DNA of 64,000 nt. Source: Sphingomonas lycopersici. GTDB taxonomy: Bacteria > Pseudomonadota > Alphaproteobacteria > Sphingomonadales > Sphingomonadaceae. Of this stretch, positions 52,406 through 61,057 are shown in pieces. Below the pieces are notes generated by a model, which was not told where the DNA came from, made no database searches, and was given only the letters and a program-made list of their open reading frames with translations. The stretch spans positions 1 to 64,000 of the forward strand of contig NZ_JANFAU010000003.1 in assembly GCF_026130605.1 (NCBI RefSeq). Reading direction: 5' to 3'. Made by a program: the position numbers and the translations under genes. Position 1 is the first letter of the stretch. Each line of letters opens with the position of its first letter.

Positions 52406-53932
52406 TCAGCTTCCCGACGCGGCGAACAGATCGCGATACGTTTCGCGCAATTGCTTCTTCTGGATCTTACCCATCGTGTTGCGCGGCAATTCGGGGATGA
52501 AGACGATGCGGCGCGGCTGCTTGAACCGCGCGAGTTGGCCGTCGAGTGCGGCGATCACCCGCGCTTCGTCGAGCGCGGGGTCGCGGCGCTGCAGCACCGC
52601 CACCACGCCTTCGCCCAGATCGGGATGCGGCACCCCGATCACCGCGCTTTCGGCGACACCCGGCACCGCATCGAGCAGCGCCTCGATCTCCGCCGGATAG
52701 ACGTTGAACCCGCCGCAGATGATCAGATCCTTGGCGCGCCCGACGATCGAGACATAGCCGCGCGCGTCGACCACGCCGAGGTCGCCGGTGATGAAATAGC
52801 CGTTGAGGCGCAGGTCCTCCGCGGTCTTGTCGGGCAATTGCCAATAGCCCTTGAACACATTGGGGCCGCGCACCTCGATCATCCCGGCCTCGCCGGCGGG
52901 GAGGACCGCGCCGCTCGCCGGATCGGTGATGCGCAATTCCACCCCCGGCAGCGGCAGCCCGACGCTGCCCGGCACGCGATCCCCGTCATAGGGATTGGAG
53001 GTGTTCATATTGGTCTCGGTCATGCCGTACCGTTCGAGAATCGCGTGGCCGGTCAGCGCGTTGAACGCCTTGTGCGTCTCGGCCGACAAAGGCGCCGATC
53101 CCGAGACGAACAGGCGCATGTGGTGTGCGACACCGCGGGTGAAGCCACGCTCGGCGAGCAACCGGGTGTAGAAGGTCGGCACCCCCATCAAGACGCTCGC
53201 GGCGGGCATCAGCCGCACCAGCTCGGCCGTGTCGAAGCGCGGCAGCAGGATCATCGCGCTCCCCGCGACGATCGTGATGTTGGTCGCGACGAACAGGCCG
53301 TGAGTATGGAAGATCGGCAGCGCGTGGAGCAGCCGGTCGTCGGGGGTGAAGCACCAGTAATCGGTCAGCGTCTGAGCATTGGAGGCGAGGTTGCCGTGGG
53401 TCAGCATCGCGCCTTTCGATCGCCCGGTCGTGCCGGAGGTGTAGAGGATCGCGGCAAGATCGTCCGCGGCGATCGATCCGGTCGCGTCGACGGGCGCCAG
53501 TTGCGCCGCCGCCGCGACCAACGTGCCGCTGCCGTCGGGGCCGAGCGTCAGCCGCTGCCCGACGCCGACCTCGTCGCACAATGCGGCCATTGCTGCCTCG
53601 TCCTCGGGGCGATGGATGAACAGCGTGGCCCCCGCATCGGCGAGGAAGAAGCGCACCTCGGCGGGCGTGTAGGCGGTATTGAGCGGCAGGTAGACCGCCC
53701 CCGCCGCCATCGCGCCGAGATAGGTGAGCAAGGCATCGGCTCCCTTTTCGACCTGCACCGCGATGCGATCCCCCGGCGCCACCCCGCGCGCGCGGAACAG
53801 CGCAGCCATCCGCGCGCTGCGGTCGAGCGCGGCGGCATAAGTGATCACCGCGCCGTCGGGCAGGATCAGGAACGGCGCCTCGGGGGCCGTTGCCGCGCGC
53901 TGCCGAAAGACCGAGAGAATATCCTGCGCCAT
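52406..53932 (-). CDS. matB: Malonyl-CoA synthetase-like acyl-CoA ligase
   Basis: The 508-residue AMP-forming enzyme has the P-loop LYTSGTTGRSKGAM, adenylate region ERYGMTETNMNTSNPYDGD and C-terminal NTMGKIQKKQLR. The TETNMNTSNPY segment is characteristic of MatB, which makes malonyl-CoA from malonate, ATP and CoA. No malonyl-CoA decarboxylase (matA) is next to it. It is convergent with GH43 and divergent from the LacI regulator at 54167, so it appears independent of both flanking pathways. Confidence 0.85.
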   Translation of the reverse strand: MAQDILSVFRQRAATAPEAPFLILPDGAVITYAAALDRSARMAALFRARGVAPGDRIAVQVEKGADALLTYLGAMAAGAVYLPLNTAYTPAEVRFFLADAGATLFIHRPEDEAAMAALCDEVGVGQRLTLGPDGSGTLVAAAAQLAPVDATGSIAADDLAAILYTSGTTGRSKGAMLTHGNLASNAQTLTDYWCFTPDDRLLHALPIFHTHGLFVATNITIVAGSAMILLPRFDTAELVRLMPAASVLMGVPTFYTRLLAERGFTRGVAHHMRLFVSGSAPLSAETHKAFNALTGHAILERYGMTETNMNTSNPYDGDRVPGSVGLPLPGVELRITDPASGAVLPAGEAGMIEVRGPNVFKGYWQLPDKTAEDLRLNGYFITGDLGVVDARGYVSIVGRAKDLIICGGFNVYPAEIEALLDAVPGVAESAVIGVPHPDLGEGVVAVLQRRDPALDEARVIAALDGQLARFKQPRRIVFIPELPRNTMGKIQKKQLRETYRDLFAASGS

Positions 53933-54166
53933 TTATGCCTTGTTCCTGTGGGTATCTACGAAGGACCTGCAACCACGCTCTTACCGGCACGGCGCGGCGA
54001 AATCGGGGTGACTGTATGCGGGGTCGCTTGTCGTCGGCAACGTCTTCAATTGATTTAACATAACACTTATTATCGATCTTCGTTGTTTCCTACCTGCCCC
54101 CGATCCGCACCTGTCGGCGAGCGCCAGATGCTTTCGCGCAGACCCGATCTTCCCTATGCCCTCGGG

Positions 54167-55195
54167 ATGAACAGCGCTCTTCCGCCTGCGGTCAATCAGC
54201 GCCCGACGATCCGCGACGTGTCGAGGATCGCCGGCGTGTCGATCAAGACCGTGTCGCGCGTCATCAACGATCAGCAATATGTCAGCGCGGAAAAGCGCAA
54301 GCGGGTGTTGGAGGTGATGGCCGAGATCGGCTTCCAGCCGAGCGACGCCGCGCGCGCGCTAAAGGGTCGGCGATCGCATCAGGTCGCGCTGATCTGCGAT
54401 AACCCCAATCCGTGGTACGTCTACGAGATCCAGGCCGGGGTGCGCGAGCGGTGCGCCGCGGCGCATGTGCGGATGATCGCCCAGCCCTATGATCGGTCCT
54501 CGCCCACGCTGCTCGACGATATCGTCGCGCTGATCGATCAGGCGCATCCCGACGGGTTGATCCTCGCCCCGCCCGCCTGCGACGACCGGCGGGTGATCGA
54601 CGAGCTGGAGCGGCGCTCGATTCCGTTCGTGCGGTTGCAGCCCGGCGGGCCGCTGCAATCCGCGCGCGCCGTCCTGATGGACAATGAGCGGGCGGCGTTC
54701 GACATGACGTCCTATCTGCTGTCGCTCGGCCATCACCGTATCGGCTTCATCGTCGGCGATCGCGGCTATGCCGCGTCGGGGCAAAGGCTGGCGGGGCATG
54801 TCCGGGCGCTTTCCAGCGCCGGCGTCGACGTCGATCTCGATTATGTGCGGCAGGGCCAGTTCGATTTCGACTCCGGGCGCGCCGCGGCTGACGCGCTGCT
54901 CGACCTCCCTGCCCCGCCCACCGCGATCGTCGCGTCGAGCGACGATCTCGCCGCGGGGGTGCTGGCCGCCGCGCATCGCCGGGGCATTGCGGTGCCCGAA
55001 AGGCTGTCGGTCACTGGTTTCGACGATGCCCCGCTCGCGCAGGCGGTGTGGCCGGCGCTGACCACGGTGCGCCAGCCGGTCCGTGCGATGGCCGCCGCCG
55101 CCGCGGACCAATTGCTCGACCCTGCCGCCGAAGGGGAACGACGCCTCGGCCACGAGATCGTCGTCAGGGAATCGACCGCACCCCCCGCCGCTTGA
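54167..55195 (+). CDS. LacI-family regulator of the sulfoquinovose-type cluster
   Basis: The 342-residue protein has an N-terminal helix-turn-helix (PTIRDVSRIAGVSIKTVSRV) and hinge, then a sugar-binding effector domain. It lies next to an MFS carrier and the sulfoquinovose-type genes, and two GACA(A/T)CG(G/T)TGTC palindromes are found before those genes. ATG 54167 is used because the HTH begins about 14 residues later. The longer reading starts at TTG 54083 and adds a Cys/Pro-rich stretch without similarity. The effector is presumed to be sulfoquinovose or its glycerol glycoside. Confidence 0.85.
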   Translation: MNSALPPAVNQRPTIRDVSRIAGVSIKTVSRVINDQQYVSAEKRKRVLEVMAEIGFQPSDAARALKGRRSHQVALICDNPNPWYVYEIQAGVRERCAAAHVRMIAQPYDRSSPTLLDDIVALIDQAHPDGLILAPPACDDRRVIDELERRSIPFVRLQPGGPLQSARAVLMDNERAAFDMTSYLLSLGHHRIGFIVGDRGYAASGQRLAGHVRALSSAGVDVDLDYVRQGQFDFDSGRAAADALLDLPAPPTAIVASSDDLAAGVLAAAHRRGIAVPERLSVTGFDDAPLAQAVWPALTTVRQPVRAMAAAAADQLLDPAAEGERRLGHEIVVRESTAPPAA

Positions 55196-55214
55196 CCATC
55201 GCGGCTTTCTCTGT

Positions 55215-55226
55215 GACATCGTTGTC
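55215..55226. promoter_or_regulatory. Operator of second LacI regulator, upstream of MFS
   Basis: GACATCGTTGTC lies 28-39 bases before the MFS GTG start. It matches GACAACGGTGTC at 59050 in arms GACA and TGTC and the central CG, and both are followed by CTAT. Confidence 0.65.
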
Positions 55227-55253
55227 CTATACGGCGGGGGAGCGGAGAGGATC

Positions 55254-56495
55254 GTGACGCAGCGGATCGGCATCCGACAATGGCTTATCGTCGGGCTGGC
55301 GTTCATCGCCATCATGCTCAATTATGTCGATCGGCAGATCATCGCGCTGCTCAAGCCCCTGCTTGAACAGGAGTTCGGCTGGTCCAATCGCGATTACAGC
55401 CATATGGCGTCGGCGTTCCAGTTCAGTGCCGCGGTGGCGTTCCTCGGCACCGGCTGGTTCATCGACCGCATTGGATTGCGCCGCGGTTTCGCGATCGGGG
55501 TGGGCGCGTGGAGCATCGCCGGGATGGCGCATGCCTTCGTCACCACGGTCGGCGGGTTCGTCGCCGCGCGCGCCGCGCTCGGCGTCGCCGAGTCGATCGG
55601 CACCCCGGCGCAGGTGAAGACCGCCGCGACCTATTTCCCGCCCGAGAAACGGTCGCTGATGCTGGGCATCGGCAATATGGCGGCGAATTTCGGCGCGGTC
55701 GTCGCGCCGCTTTCGATCCCTCCGCTGGCGCTATGGCTGGGGTGGCGCGCTGCGTTCCTGATCGCGGGTGGACTCGGGCTGGTATGGGTGGTCGCGTGGC
55801 TTGCGGTGACGCCGCGGACCGCGCCCGCTGCTACCGATATCCCGGCGCAACGCGTGCCCTGGGCATCACTGCTCCGCGACCGTCGGCAATGGGCGATCAT
55901 CGCGGCCAAGGCATTTTCCGACCAATGCTGGTGGTTCCTGCTGTTCTTCATGCCCGATCTTTTCCACCGCGTGTTCGGGCTGTCGCAGGGCGAGCTCGGC
56001 GTGCCGATCGCATGGGTCTATACGCTCGCCGCGCTGGGATCGCTGAGCGGCGGCATCCTGCCGACCTGGCTGCTGTCGCGCGGGGTCGAGATGAACCGCG
56101 CGCGCAAGGGATCGATGCTGCTCTATGCTTTGCTGATCCTGCCGGTGGCGCTGGTTCTCCACGTCGACGATGCCTGGGCCGCCGCGGCGCTGCTCGGCCT
56201 CGGGCTCTTTGCGCATCAGGGGTTCTCGACCAATGTGTTCGGGATGACCGCGGATATCTTCCCGGCACGGATGATCGGCACCGCGATCGGCATCGGCGCC
56301 TTCGCCGGCAATCTTTCGGGCATGGCGATGATCGAGGCCGCCGGCTTCTCGCTCGAACGCGGCTATGGCTATGCGCCGCTGCTCTATGTCTGCGCAGGGT
56401 CCTATCTCGTCGGGCTGCTGCTCATCCAGCTTCTGGTGCCGAAGCTCGAACTCGCCGAGCCGGATGCGGCCCGCCCGGTTTTTGCCGGGCATTGA
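55254..56495 (+). CDS. MFS carrier of the sulfoquinovose-type cluster
   Basis: The 413-residue protein has 12 predicted membrane segments and the anion:cation symporter pattern AIMLNYVDRQIIALLKP, AESIGTPAQVKTAATYFPP and MTADIFPARMIGTAIGIGAFAG. It is likely a proton-coupled importer of an anionic sugar. Sulfoquinovose or its glycoside would fit, since its cytoplasmic hydrolase is nearby and has no signal peptide. GTG 55254 follows GGAGAGG. It is convergent with the TBDR gene, with a hairpin in between. Confidence 0.85.
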   Translation: MTQRIGIRQWLIVGLAFIAIMLNYVDRQIIALLKPLLEQEFGWSNRDYSHMASAFQFSAAVAFLGTGWFIDRIGLRRGFAIGVGAWSIAGMAHAFVTTVGGFVAARAALGVAESIGTPAQVKTAATYFPPEKRSLMLGIGNMAANFGAVVAPLSIPPLALWLGWRAAFLIAGGLGLVWVVAWLAVTPRTAPAATDIPAQRVPWASLLRDRRQWAIIAAKAFSDQCWWFLLFFMPDLFHRVFGLSQGELGVPIAWVYTLAALGSLSGGILPTWLLSRGVEMNRARKGSMLLYALLILPVALVLHVDDAWAAAALLGLGLFAHQGFSTNVFGMTADIFPARMIGTAIGIGAFAGNLSGMAMIEAAGFSLERGYGYAPLLYVCAGSYLVGLLLIQLLVPKLELAEPDAARPVFAGH

Positions 56496-56512
56496 TCGTC
56501 GCCCGATGAAAC

Positions 56513-56542
56513 GGCCCTCCCCGCAGGTGCGCGGGAAGGGCC
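56513..56542. terminator. Bidirectional hairpin between MFS and TBDR genes
   Basis: GGCCCTCCCCGC and GCGCGGGAAGGGCC pair to a long GC-rich stem with a short AGGT loop and one or two mismatches, located between convergent stops at 56495 and 56565. No strong T-run is seen on either side, so it may work as a Rho-independent terminator of moderate strength in both directions. Confidence 0.65.
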
Positions 56543-56564
56543 AATATGATACATCGCGAAGCGA

Positions 56565-58904
56565 TCAGAAGTTCACGCGACCGGTAACCCCGTAATAGCG
56601 ATCGGCATCGCGCGGGATCTGATAGCGATACGACCCCGAGGGGCCGCCGTTTTGGATCGCCGCGGCGAAGCTCTGGTCGAACAGGTTGCGGACCTGGAAG
56701 GTCAGCCGATAGCGATCGTCGCGATCCCCTACCCCCGCCGAGAGATTGACCAGGGCATAGCCGTGGATCGTCCCCAGCTGGCGCTGCACCGCATCGGGCG
56801 AGAAGAGCGCGAGCTGCTTCGACTGAAAGCTTCCCTGCGCGCCGAGGAAGAGATCGACCGGCCCGCCGGACCGCCAGCGATAATCGGCGCTGAGCGAGCC
56901 CTTCCACTTGGGCGCGAACGGCAGCGAGGTGCCCGCCGGAATCACCGCGCTGACCGGCGCGCCGGGTGCGCGGAAGAACTGGTCGACCTTGGCATCAGTA
57001 TAAGCCAGCCCGCCCGAGATCGAGAGATCGGTCGCCGGGCGCAATATCAGATCCGCCTCGATGCCGCGGGTTGAAACTTCGCCAGCATTGGTGAAGCGGG
57101 TGACCACCACCCCCGCGACGAGATCGGGGTTATTGGCCTGGAAATTGTAATATTTGGCGTAGAAGGCCGCGAGGTTGAGCACCAGCGCGCCACCCAGAAG
57201 ATTGCTCTTCAGCCCGATCTCGTAGCTGTTCGAGGTTTCGGGTGCGATGACATTGGTGCCGGTCGCGGTGAGATTATAGAAGACGTTGAACGCCGGCCCT
57301 TTATAGCCACGCGTATAGCCGCCATAGGCGACGACTTCCGGCGAGAGATCATATTGCAGCGTCGCCTTGCCCGACACGTTGGTGTTGGTCGCCTTGCCGG
57401 TGAAGATCGTCGCCGGCGTGCCGGTGCCGGTCGGCGTCGTCGGGAAGCTCGGCTGGATCCCGGGGCCGGCGAGCGTGGTGGTGCGGCTGTGGAACACATC
57501 GAGCTGGTCGCCCGTCCAGCGCAGCCCGCCGATGAAGCGGAAGCGGCTGGTGAAATTCGCCGTCGCTTGCCCGAACGCCGCGATGTTTTTGAACACCGAC
57601 CCGAAATCGGCGATGCCATAAGGCGTGGTCGTTGCCGGCGCGCCGGGCGCGCCGCACGGGATCAGCGTCGCCGGCGCCGCCGTGCCGCATGAAACGACCG
57701 AGCGCGAGAAGATCCGTTCGGACTCCGCGCGCGAATAATAGAGCCCGATGACATAGGAGAGGAATTGCTTCGACGGCGAGGTCAGCCGCAATTCCTGGCT
57801 GAAGGTATTGCTGGTCTGCGGCCCGAAATCCTGCAGCTGGGGGAAGCCGACATAGGCCGCGGGCAGGAAATCGCCGTCGCGGATCTCGGTGTTCTTGTAA
57901 TTGCGATAGGCGGTGATGCTGGTCACCGTCTGCGTGCCGAGCTCGGTATCGATCTGCGCCGAGACGCCCCACCCGGTTTCGCGGGTGCGGGTGACGTAAT
58001 TCTGGTTGACCGCGCGCGTCCGGTCGCCGCGCGGCGTCGGCAGCACCGCAAAGGCCGGGCTGGAGATCGCCGCGCCCGCGGCGTTGAGCGGGCCGGTGCC
58101 GATCAGCTCGGCGCAGCAATTGTCGTCGTTGCGGTGATAGTCCGCGATCAGCGAAATCGTGGTCGATGCGCTCGGCATCCATTTGACCTGGCCGCGGAAA
58201 CCGTAATGTTCATAGCCGTTGACGCGCCCGCCCGTCGCAAGGTTGCGGATATTGCCGTCATAATGGCCGTAGAAGCCGGTGACGCGGGTCAGCAATGTAT
58301 CGCTGAGCGGCACGTTGAGCGCGCCGCGGACGCGCGCCTCATTGCCGTTGGAAAACCACTGGCCCTCGACATAGCCGCCGAAACCGGGCTTGGGCTGGAC
58401 GGTCACGACGTTGATCACGCCCGCCGAGGCATTCTTGCCGAACAACGTCCCCTGCGGGCCGCGCAGCACCTCGAGCCGCTCGATATCGACCAGATCGCCG
58501 AACGCCTCGCCGGAGCGCGCATAGACGACCCCATCCACCACGGCCGATACGGACGGTTCGCCGGCGATCGAGAAGGTAGTGGTGCCGACTCCGCGCAGGA
58601 ACAGCGACTGATTGAGCGTCGTCCCCGATTTCTGGAAGTTCAGCGCCGGAACGAGCGTCGCCGCGCTTTCGATGCTCGGCTTGCCGGTGCTTTCCAGCAT
58701 CGCCCCGCCGACGACCGAGACCGCGAGCGGCACGTCCTGCAACCGTTCGCTGCGCTTCTGCGCGGTGACAACGATATCACCCGAATTTGCCGCCAGCTCG
58801 GCAGGCGCGGGCGCGGTTTCGACTTGGGCATAGGCTGGAGCGGCGAGCGCGATGAACGCGCAGCTCGCCATCAGGCCGGCGCTCAAAAGGCGATGCTTGG
58901 ACAT
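56565..58904 (-). CDS. TonB-dependent receptor of the sulfoquinovose-type cluster
   Basis: The 779-residue protein has a signal peptide ending APAYAQ and a plug with GDIVVTAQKRSERLQDVPLAV, SLFLRGVGTTTFSIAGEPSV and EVLRGPQGTLFGKNASAGVINV. The barrel ends in GRVNF. It is of the nutrient-receptor type. It is divergent from the aldo/keto reductase gene and convergent with the MFS gene, so it most likely carries the sulfoquinovose-containing ligand across the outer membrane. No receptor of this kind is known for the Agrobacterium-type sulfo-SMO clusters, which use an ABC importer. Confidence 0.9.
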   Translation of the reverse strand: MSKHRLLSAGLMASCAFIALAAPAYAQVETAPAPAELAANSGDIVVTAQKRSERLQDVPLAVSVVGGAMLESTGKPSIESAATLVPALNFQKSGTTLNQSLFLRGVGTTTFSIAGEPSVSAVVDGVVYARSGEAFGDLVDIERLEVLRGPQGTLFGKNASAGVINVVTVQPKPGFGGYVEGQWFSNGNEARVRGALNVPLSDTLLTRVTGFYGHYDGNIRNLATGGRVNGYEHYGFRGQVKWMPSASTTISLIADYHRNDDNCCAELIGTGPLNAAGAAISSPAFAVLPTPRGDRTRAVNQNYVTRTRETGWGVSAQIDTELGTQTVTSITAYRNYKNTEIRDGDFLPAAYVGFPQLQDFGPQTSNTFSQELRLTSPSKQFLSYVIGLYYSRAESERIFSRSVVSCGTAAPATLIPCGAPGAPATTTPYGIADFGSVFKNIAAFGQATANFTSRFRFIGGLRWTGDQLDVFHSRTTTLAGPGIQPSFPTTPTGTGTPATIFTGKATNTNVSGKATLQYDLSPEVVAYGGYTRGYKGPAFNVFYNLTATGTNVIAPETSNSYEIGLKSNLLGGALVLNLAAFYAKYYNFQANNPDLVAGVVVTRFTNAGEVSTRGIEADLILRPATDLSISGGLAYTDAKVDQFFRAPGAPVSAVIPAGTSLPFAPKWKGSLSADYRWRSGGPVDLFLGAQGSFQSKQLALFSPDAVQRQLGTIHGYALVNLSAGVGDRDDRYRLTFQVRNLFDQSFAAAIQNGGPSGSYRYQIPRDADRYYGVTGRVNF

Positions 58905-59049
58905 ACAGAACTCTCCCCTTCCCCAATTTCGGCGCGTGAAACGCTCTATCTAACAGTGACTTAGCTGTCGTTCGACCGGATTCGGCCGGGATGGACCGGC
59001 GCCGCGGATATCTTTTCCGGCTTTTCTTTAGACCAGATCGCTGCGATAA

Positions 59050-59061
59050 GACAACGGTGTC
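59050..59061. promoter_or_regulatory. Operator of second LacI regulator near the aldo/keto reductase start
   Basis: GACAACGGTGTC resembles the 55215 copy and the usual LacI-family form GACAACGTTGTC. It overlaps the likely GTG start of the aldo/keto reductase (59057), so repressor would sit over the translation start region and act as a roadblock, unless the gene starts at 58991. Confidence 0.65.
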
Positions 59062-59965
59062 CTATCTCAAAACGCCAGATCGCTTTGCGTCGCTCGGTCA
59101 ATCGGGCATCACCGTCAGCACGCTGGCGTGGGGAATGTGGCGGTTCGCCGGGGATGACGTCGCGCTCGCCCGGACACGGGTCGAGGCGGCGCTGGGCGCC
59201 GGCATCACGTTGCTCGATACCGCGGACATCTACGGCCCCGATAACGGCGAGCCGTTTGGCGCGGCCGAGGAATTGCTCACCAAGGTGCTCCGCGAGGCCC
59301 CGGCACTGCGCGACCGCATGATCCTCGCCAGCAAGGGTGGCATCCGGCTCGGCGTGCCGTATGATTCGAGCCGCGCCTATCTTGCGCAGGCGATCGATGC
59401 GTCGCTCGCGCGGCTCGGGTGCGAGCGGATCGACCTTTATCAGATCCACCGCCCCGATCTGCTCGCGCATCCGCAAGAGGTGGCGCGCGCGCTCGACGAC
59501 GCGCGGCAAGCCGGCAAGATCGTTGCGGTCGGCGTCTCCAATCACACGCCGGCGCAGGCCGCGGCGCTGGCCGCCTTCCTCCCCGTCCCGCTCGCCAGCC
59601 ACCAGCCGGAATTCTCCCCGCTCGCTACCGCGCCTTTGTTCGACGGGCTGCTCGATCAGGCGATGACCGAGCGGATGAGCGTGCTCGCCTGGTCCCCGCT
59701 CGGGGGCGGGCGGATCGCCGCGCCGCAGGACGATCGCGCCCGCGCGGTCGCCGCGCTGCTCGACGCCAAGGCCGAGGAGGCCGCGGTCGATCGCGCCGCT
59801 GCCGCCTATAGCTGGATCATGGCGCATCCCGCCGGGATCATCCCGATCGCCGGCACCCAGAATCCGTCCCGGATCGCAAAGCTGCCGGACGCCTATACGC
59901 CCCGCTGGACCCGCGCCCAATGGTACGCCGTCCTCGAGGCGAGCCTTGGAGAGAGACTGCCATGA
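59057..59965 (+). CDS. Aldo/keto reductase, SmoB-like (6-dehydroglucose reductase candidate)
   Basis: The 302-residue protein has the AKR tetrad D54, Y59, K93 and H131 (TLLDTADIYG, ILASKGG, YQIHRPD) and an NADPH-binding C-terminal part (IPIAGTQNPSRIAKL). In the sulfo-SMO pathway SmoB reduces 6-dehydro-D-glucose, the product of sulfoquinovose desulfonation, to glucose. The next two genes match SmoC and SmoI types, which makes the SmoB role likely. The start is ambiguous: GTG 59057 gives a compact N-terminus but lies in the operator; ATG 58991 adds 22 basic residues. Confidence 0.82.
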   Translation: MSYLKTPDRFASLGQSGITVSTLAWGMWRFAGDDVALARTRVEAALGAGITLLDTADIYGPDNGEPFGAAEELLTKVLREAPALRDRMILASKGGIRLGVPYDSSRAYLAQAIDASLARLGCERIDLYQIHRPDLLAHPQEVARALDDARQAGKIVAVGVSNHTPAQAAALAAFLPVPLASHQPEFSPLATAPLFDGLLDQAMTERMSVLAWSPLGGGRIAAPQDDRARAVAALLDAKAEEAAVDRAAAAYSWIMAHPAGIIPIAGTQNPSRIAKLPDAYTPRWTRAQWYAVLEASLGERLP

Positions 59966-61032
59966 CGAACGGCCAGTGCGAAGTCAGTTGGTTCTCCGCA
60001 CTCTGCGACGACGATTATGAATTTCTCGGCACGCCCGATGCGATGCTGCGATCGAGCTGGGAGCATTGTCGCGATATCGTCCTCCAGGCGGAGACCGGCG
60101 GATTCGACAATATCCTGCTCCCCTCGGGCTATGCGCTCGGCATCGACACCACCGCCTTTGCCGCCGCGATCGCGCCGATGCTCCGTCGCCTCCGCCTGCT
60201 GATGGCGGTCCGCATCGGCGAGAGCTGGCCGCCGCAGCTCGCGCGGCAGATCGCGACGATCGATCGCATCCTCGGCGGGCGGCTCACCGTCAACATCATC
60301 TCCTCCGATCTGCCCGGCGAGAAACTGGCATCGGCGCCGCGCTACGCGCGCACGCTCGAGGCGATGCGGATCCTGAAGACCTTGCTCAACGGCGAGCCGC
60401 TCGATCACCAGGGCGAATTCTGGCAGCTCCAGCTCGATCCTCCAGGGGTCACGACCGTCTCGGGCAAATGCCCGCCGCTCTATTTCGGCGGGCTTTCCGA
60501 AGACGCGCGCGAGGCCGCGGCGCAGGGCTGCGACGTCTATCTGATGTGGCCCGACAAGAAGGAAGTCGTGCGCGGGATCATGGAGGACATGCGCGCGCGC
60601 GCGGCGAAGCACGGGCGCACCTTGCGCTTCGGCTATCGCGCACATGTCGTGGTGCGCGAGACCGAGGCGGAGGCGCGGAGCGCCGCCGACCGGCTGCTCT
60701 CCAAGCTCGATGCGGCGAGCGGCGAGGCGATCCGCAACAAGTCGCTCGATACCGCCTCGACCGGGGTCGCCGCGCAGACCGCGCTGCGCGAGGGCGCGAC
60801 CGACGACGGCTATGCCGAGGAGAACCTCTGGACCGGGGTCGGGCGCGCGCGCTCCGGCTGCGGCGCGGCGATCGTCGGCGATGCCGATCAGGTGCTCGCC
60901 AAATTGCGCATGTATCAGGACATGGGGATCGAGGCCTTCATTCTCTCGGGCTATCCGCATATCGCCGAGGCGGATCTTTTCGCGCGCCACGTCCTGCCGC
61001 GGCTGCAGCACGCGCCGTTGACGCTGGACTGA
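59962..61032 (+). CDS. LLM-class flavin-dependent monooxygenase, SmoC-like sulfoquinovose monooxygenase
   Basis: The 356-residue protein belongs to the SsuD branch of luciferase-like monooxygenases (WFSALCDDDYEFLGTPD, RLTVNIISSDLPGEK, TGVGRARSGCGAAIVGD). SmoC uses FMNH2 and O2 to desulfonate sulfoquinovose to 6-dehydroglucose and sulfite. The gene overlaps the AKR stop by ATGA and is followed by the GH31 gene, as in sulfo-SMO clusters. A partner flavin reductase is not visible within the window. By itself the sequence could also serve another sulfonate. Confidence 0.82.
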   Translation: MTNGQCEVSWFSALCDDDYEFLGTPDAMLRSSWEHCRDIVLQAETGGFDNILLPSGYALGIDTTAFAAAIAPMLRRLRLLMAVRIGESWPPQLARQIATIDRILGGRLTVNIISSDLPGEKLASAPRYARTLEAMRILKTLLNGEPLDHQGEFWQLQLDPPGVTTVSGKCPPLYFGGLSEDAREAAAQGCDVYLMWPDKKEVVRGIMEDMRARAAKHGRTLRFGYRAHVVVRETEAEARSAADRLLSKLDAASGEAIRNKSLDTASTGVAAQTALREGATDDGYAEENLWTGVGRARSGCGAAIVGDADQVLAKLRMYQDMGIEAFILSGYPHIAEADLFARHVLPRLQHAPLTLD

Positions 61033-61057
61033 CAAGGCGCGCCGGGGAAAGGAAGCG

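Noticed and set aside
54072..54090. GATCTTCGTTGTTT before the second LacI gene as an autoregulatory operator
   Set aside because: Only one half-site resembles the other two operators.
58942..58966. Weak symmetric stretch (AACAG...CTGTC) before the sulfoquinovose-type TBDR as a third LacI operator
   Set aside because: The arms do not fit GACA-N-CG-N-TGTC and the centre differs in length.
59962..61032. Annotation as alkanesulfonate monooxygenase SsuD
   Set aside because: The sequence is of that branch, but no ssu transport genes are near and the neighbours fit the SmoC role better.
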